A stretch of 6,251 nt of DNA from Chloroflexota bacterium (GTDB lineage: Bacteria > Chloroflexota > Dehalococcoidia > Lucifugimonadales > CATQGZ01), in assembly GCA_027624995.1 (NCBI GenBank), contig JAQBTI010000137.1, forward strand, positions 1-6,251, read 5' to 3'. This document shows, in pieces, positions 5,519 through 6,251 of this stretch (the stretch's first letter is position 1; each line of letters starts with the position of its first letter). Made by a program: the position numbers and the translations under genes. The notes under the pieces are model-generated. The model saw only the letters and a list, made by a program, of their open reading frames with translations, did no database searches and was not told the origin of the DNA.

Positions 5519-5547
5519 TTGACACACTCGGTCCTCCCTCATATAAT
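5519..5547 (+). promoter_or_regulatory. Perfect consensus sigma70 promoter of the tyrosine-rich peptide gene
   Basis: TTGACA (5519-5524) and TATAAT (5542-5547) are separated by exactly 17 bases: both boxes and the spacing match the housekeeping consensus completely. The predicted start is near 5554, giving a leader of about 66 bases. Its -35 box lies only 17 bases from the -35 box of the divergent TIM-barrel gene. Confidence 0.85.
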
Positions 5548-5566
5548 CCACGCGAATCATCGCTCC

Positions 5567-5618
5567 AGCCCTTGGACACGCGCTTTAGGGCTACACGCCG
5601 TTAATTCAGGAGGTGTCC
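5567..5618 (+). promoter_or_regulatory. Possible structured leader ahead of the peptide gene
   Basis: AGCCCT (5567-5572) can pair with AGGGCT (5587-5592). Alternatively GGACAC (5574-5579), in the loop of that hairpin, can pair with GTGTCC (5613-5618), which overlaps the ribosome site. The two pairings could form a simple translational switch, but both stems have only six pairs and may be fortuitous. Confidence 0.25.
5608..5615 (+). promoter_or_regulatory. Full-length Shine-Dalgarno site of the peptide gene
   Basis: AGGAGGTG four bases before ATG 5620 is complementary to essentially the whole anti-Shine-Dalgarno of 16S rRNA, suggesting high translation. Confidence 0.8.
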
Positions 5619-5619
5619 C

Positions 5620-5931
5620 ATGAAAGGCTCAGAGAACCAGGGACCAGAGAAAAGCGCGAAGGACACGGAACGCCATCACCGCCTGTCGGAGCAGGCACAG
5701 CAGCTAATCCTGGATGATCGGTTCATTGAAGCGGTAGAGAAGGCGAGGGTCGACAAGGAGGAGCGCACTCGGATGACGAAGGACCCGGAAGCGTACCTCC
5801 GAGAGATGGGGGTGGAAATCCCGGACGAGATCCACGTTGATATGACGGAGGGCAACTCCTACCTGCTCTGCACCTACTATTACTACTTCCAGTATCGCGT
5901 ACAGTACTGCTACTGGTTCAGCGGGTTCTAG
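5620..5931 (+). CDS. Putative RiPP precursor: NHLP-like leader with tyrosine-rich, two-cysteine core
   Basis: Encodes 103 residues. Residues 1-43 are hydrophilic and helical (KSAKDTERHHRLSEQAQQLI, then FIEAVEKARV). Residues 44-74 resemble the nitrile-hydratase-leader-like (NHLP) segment of RiPP precursors: KEERTRMTKDPEAYLREMG followed by VEIPDEIHVDM, i.e. the DP...L..(L/M)G(V/I)EIP pattern. The tail (79-103) is extraordinary: 8 Tyr, 3 Phe and 1 Trp in 25 residues, with C84 and C97, e.g. YLLCTYYYYFQY at 81-92 and VQYCYWFSGF at 94-103. A charged leader, NHLP motif and short unusual core are what is known of NHLP-type precursors; modification and export are inferred. No maturase, protease or transporter is visible in the window; the next candidates would lie beyond 6251 or elsewhere in the genome. 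No GG cleavage site is seen, only EGN at 77-79. The gene has a perfect promoter and ribosome site. Alternatives: a metal- or redox-active small protein derived from nitrile hydratase alpha, or an orphan small protein. Gene reality is near certain; RiPP role is plausible. Confidence 0.8.
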   Translation: MKGSENQGPEKSAKDTERHHRLSEQAQQLILDDRFIEAVEKARVDKEERTRMTKDPEAYLREMGVEIPDEIHVDMTEGNSYLLCTYYYYFQYRVQYCYWFSGF

Positions 5932-6103
5932 GTTCGACCAGGCATTGCACGTCAAACCACCGTTGCAAGGCACTTTCTGGGCGGTACCAGTTCTTCCCAC
6001 AAACACCGGCTCTAGCTCGGGTCCCGCGCTTGAAGCTGCCCAAGAAATGCCCGAAACGCAAGAGGAACACACCGAGGATCAGGCAATCCGGGAGGAAAGA
6101 AGC

Positions 6104-6217
6104 GTGATCGCCCGGTCGCGTTTGAGGAAGCGTCCGCCGCTGGCAACAAAGACCTATCGATGCACCGTTGGTCAAATTGGATCGCAGGTTTCTCCGGTGC
6201 TTTTGCCCAGGGCGTAA
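6104..6217 (+). CDS. Possible 37-residue small basic protein
   Basis: GTG 6104 has GGGAGG (6090-6095) eight bases upstream, a good ribosome site, and the frame ends at TAA 6215-6217. The product would be short and basic (ARSRLRKRPP near the start), with one cysteine and no recognisable motif. The same frame is also open upstream, with an acidic helical-looking stretch from ATG 6047 (MPETQEEHTEDQAIREERS). It may be real, part of a frameshifted longer gene, or chance. No function is proposed. Confidence 0.2.
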   Translation: MIARSRLRKRPPLATKTYRCTVGQIGSQVSPVLLPRA

Positions 6218-6251
6218 TCAAGCAATATCTACCATCTCCAGGGCATGGGGC
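6160..6251 (+). CDS. Possible start of a gene running off the window end
   Basis: From ATG 6160 the frame is open to the last base and reads MHRWSNWIAGFSGAFAQGVI, with amphipathic, protein-like composition. The frame has no stop from 6034 onward, and the upstream part (VAFEEASAAGNKDLS) also looks coding. No ribosome site precedes the ATG. It could be continuous with the adjacent frame at 6047-6115 if a base were gained or lost. The family is not recognised. Confidence 0.28.
   Translation, partial: MHRWSNWIAGFSGAFAQGVIKQYLPSPGHG

Larger units (their letters stand above)
5932..6251. other. 320-bp region without a confident gene
   Basis: No known family, tRNA or clear terminator is seen after the peptide gene. 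TTGCACG (5945-5951) and CGTTGCAA (5961-5968) could make a bulged hairpin but it is weak. Codon-position composition shows no strong coding signal until about 6040. Two low-confidence reading frames in the last 200 bases are listed separately. Confidence 0.5.

Noticed and set aside
5918..5945. GGTTCGA at 5931-5937 as a tRNA T-arm
   Set aside because: No acceptor stem, anticodon arm or D-arm can be built around it.
1..6251. CRISPR array, insertion sequence or phage genes
   Set aside because: No regularly spaced repeats, transposase or integrase motifs, or phage structural genes were seen on either strand.

Overview
This is a GC-rich (roughly 60 %) bacterial chromosome segment with strong Shine-Dalgarno sites, frequent GTG/TTG starts and near-consensus sigma70-type promoters. 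The gene content is a succinate dehydrogenase flavoprotein, a URO-D/MtaA-like protein, a GYD-domain protein, a ThDP enzyme and an AP-endonuclease-2 TIM barrel. That mix, plus an ATTCCCGC-type palindromic repeat, would fit an environmental Chloroflexota (Dehalococcoidia/SAR202-like) genome. The assignment is an impression from gene style and is not proven by the sequence.

Layout: (1) 1-482 (+), 3' end of sdhA/frdA. (2) 621-1845 (-), a URO-D-superfamily (MtaA/CmuA-like) gene with an apparent frameshift. (3) 2013-2306 (+), a small ferredoxin-like-fold protein of unknown role. (4) 2447-2767 (-), a GYD-domain protein. (5) 2901-4523 (+), a thiamine-diphosphate enzyme of the acetolactate synthase / oxalyl-CoA decarboxylase / 2-hydroxyacyl-CoA lyase type. 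(6) 4598-5449 (-), a xylose-isomerase-like TIM-barrel (sugar-phosphate isomerase/epimerase) protein. (7) 5620-5931 (+), a 103-residue peptide that looks like a RiPP precursor: an NHLP (nitrile-hydratase-leader-like) segment followed by a tail with 12 aromatic residues in 25, including 8 tyrosines and two cysteines. (8) 5932-6251, no confident gene; one weak small ORF and one frame open to the window edge.

The seven genes alternate strand perfectly, so there are no operons. Each gene appears to be its own transcription unit. Divergent gaps carry promoters, in two cases with back-to-back -35 boxes. Convergent gaps carry strong GC-rich hairpins without U-tracts, one of which is a 36-nt palindrome containing the stop codon of the ThDP gene.

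The most exciting item is the tyrosine-rich peptide gene. It has a perfect TTGACA-N17-TATAAT promoter and a near-perfect Shine-Dalgarno site, so it should be strongly expressed, yet no maturation enzyme or exporter lies in the window. The other genes look like ordinary metabolism and small housekeeping-type proteins; nothing in the sequence ties them into one pathway.
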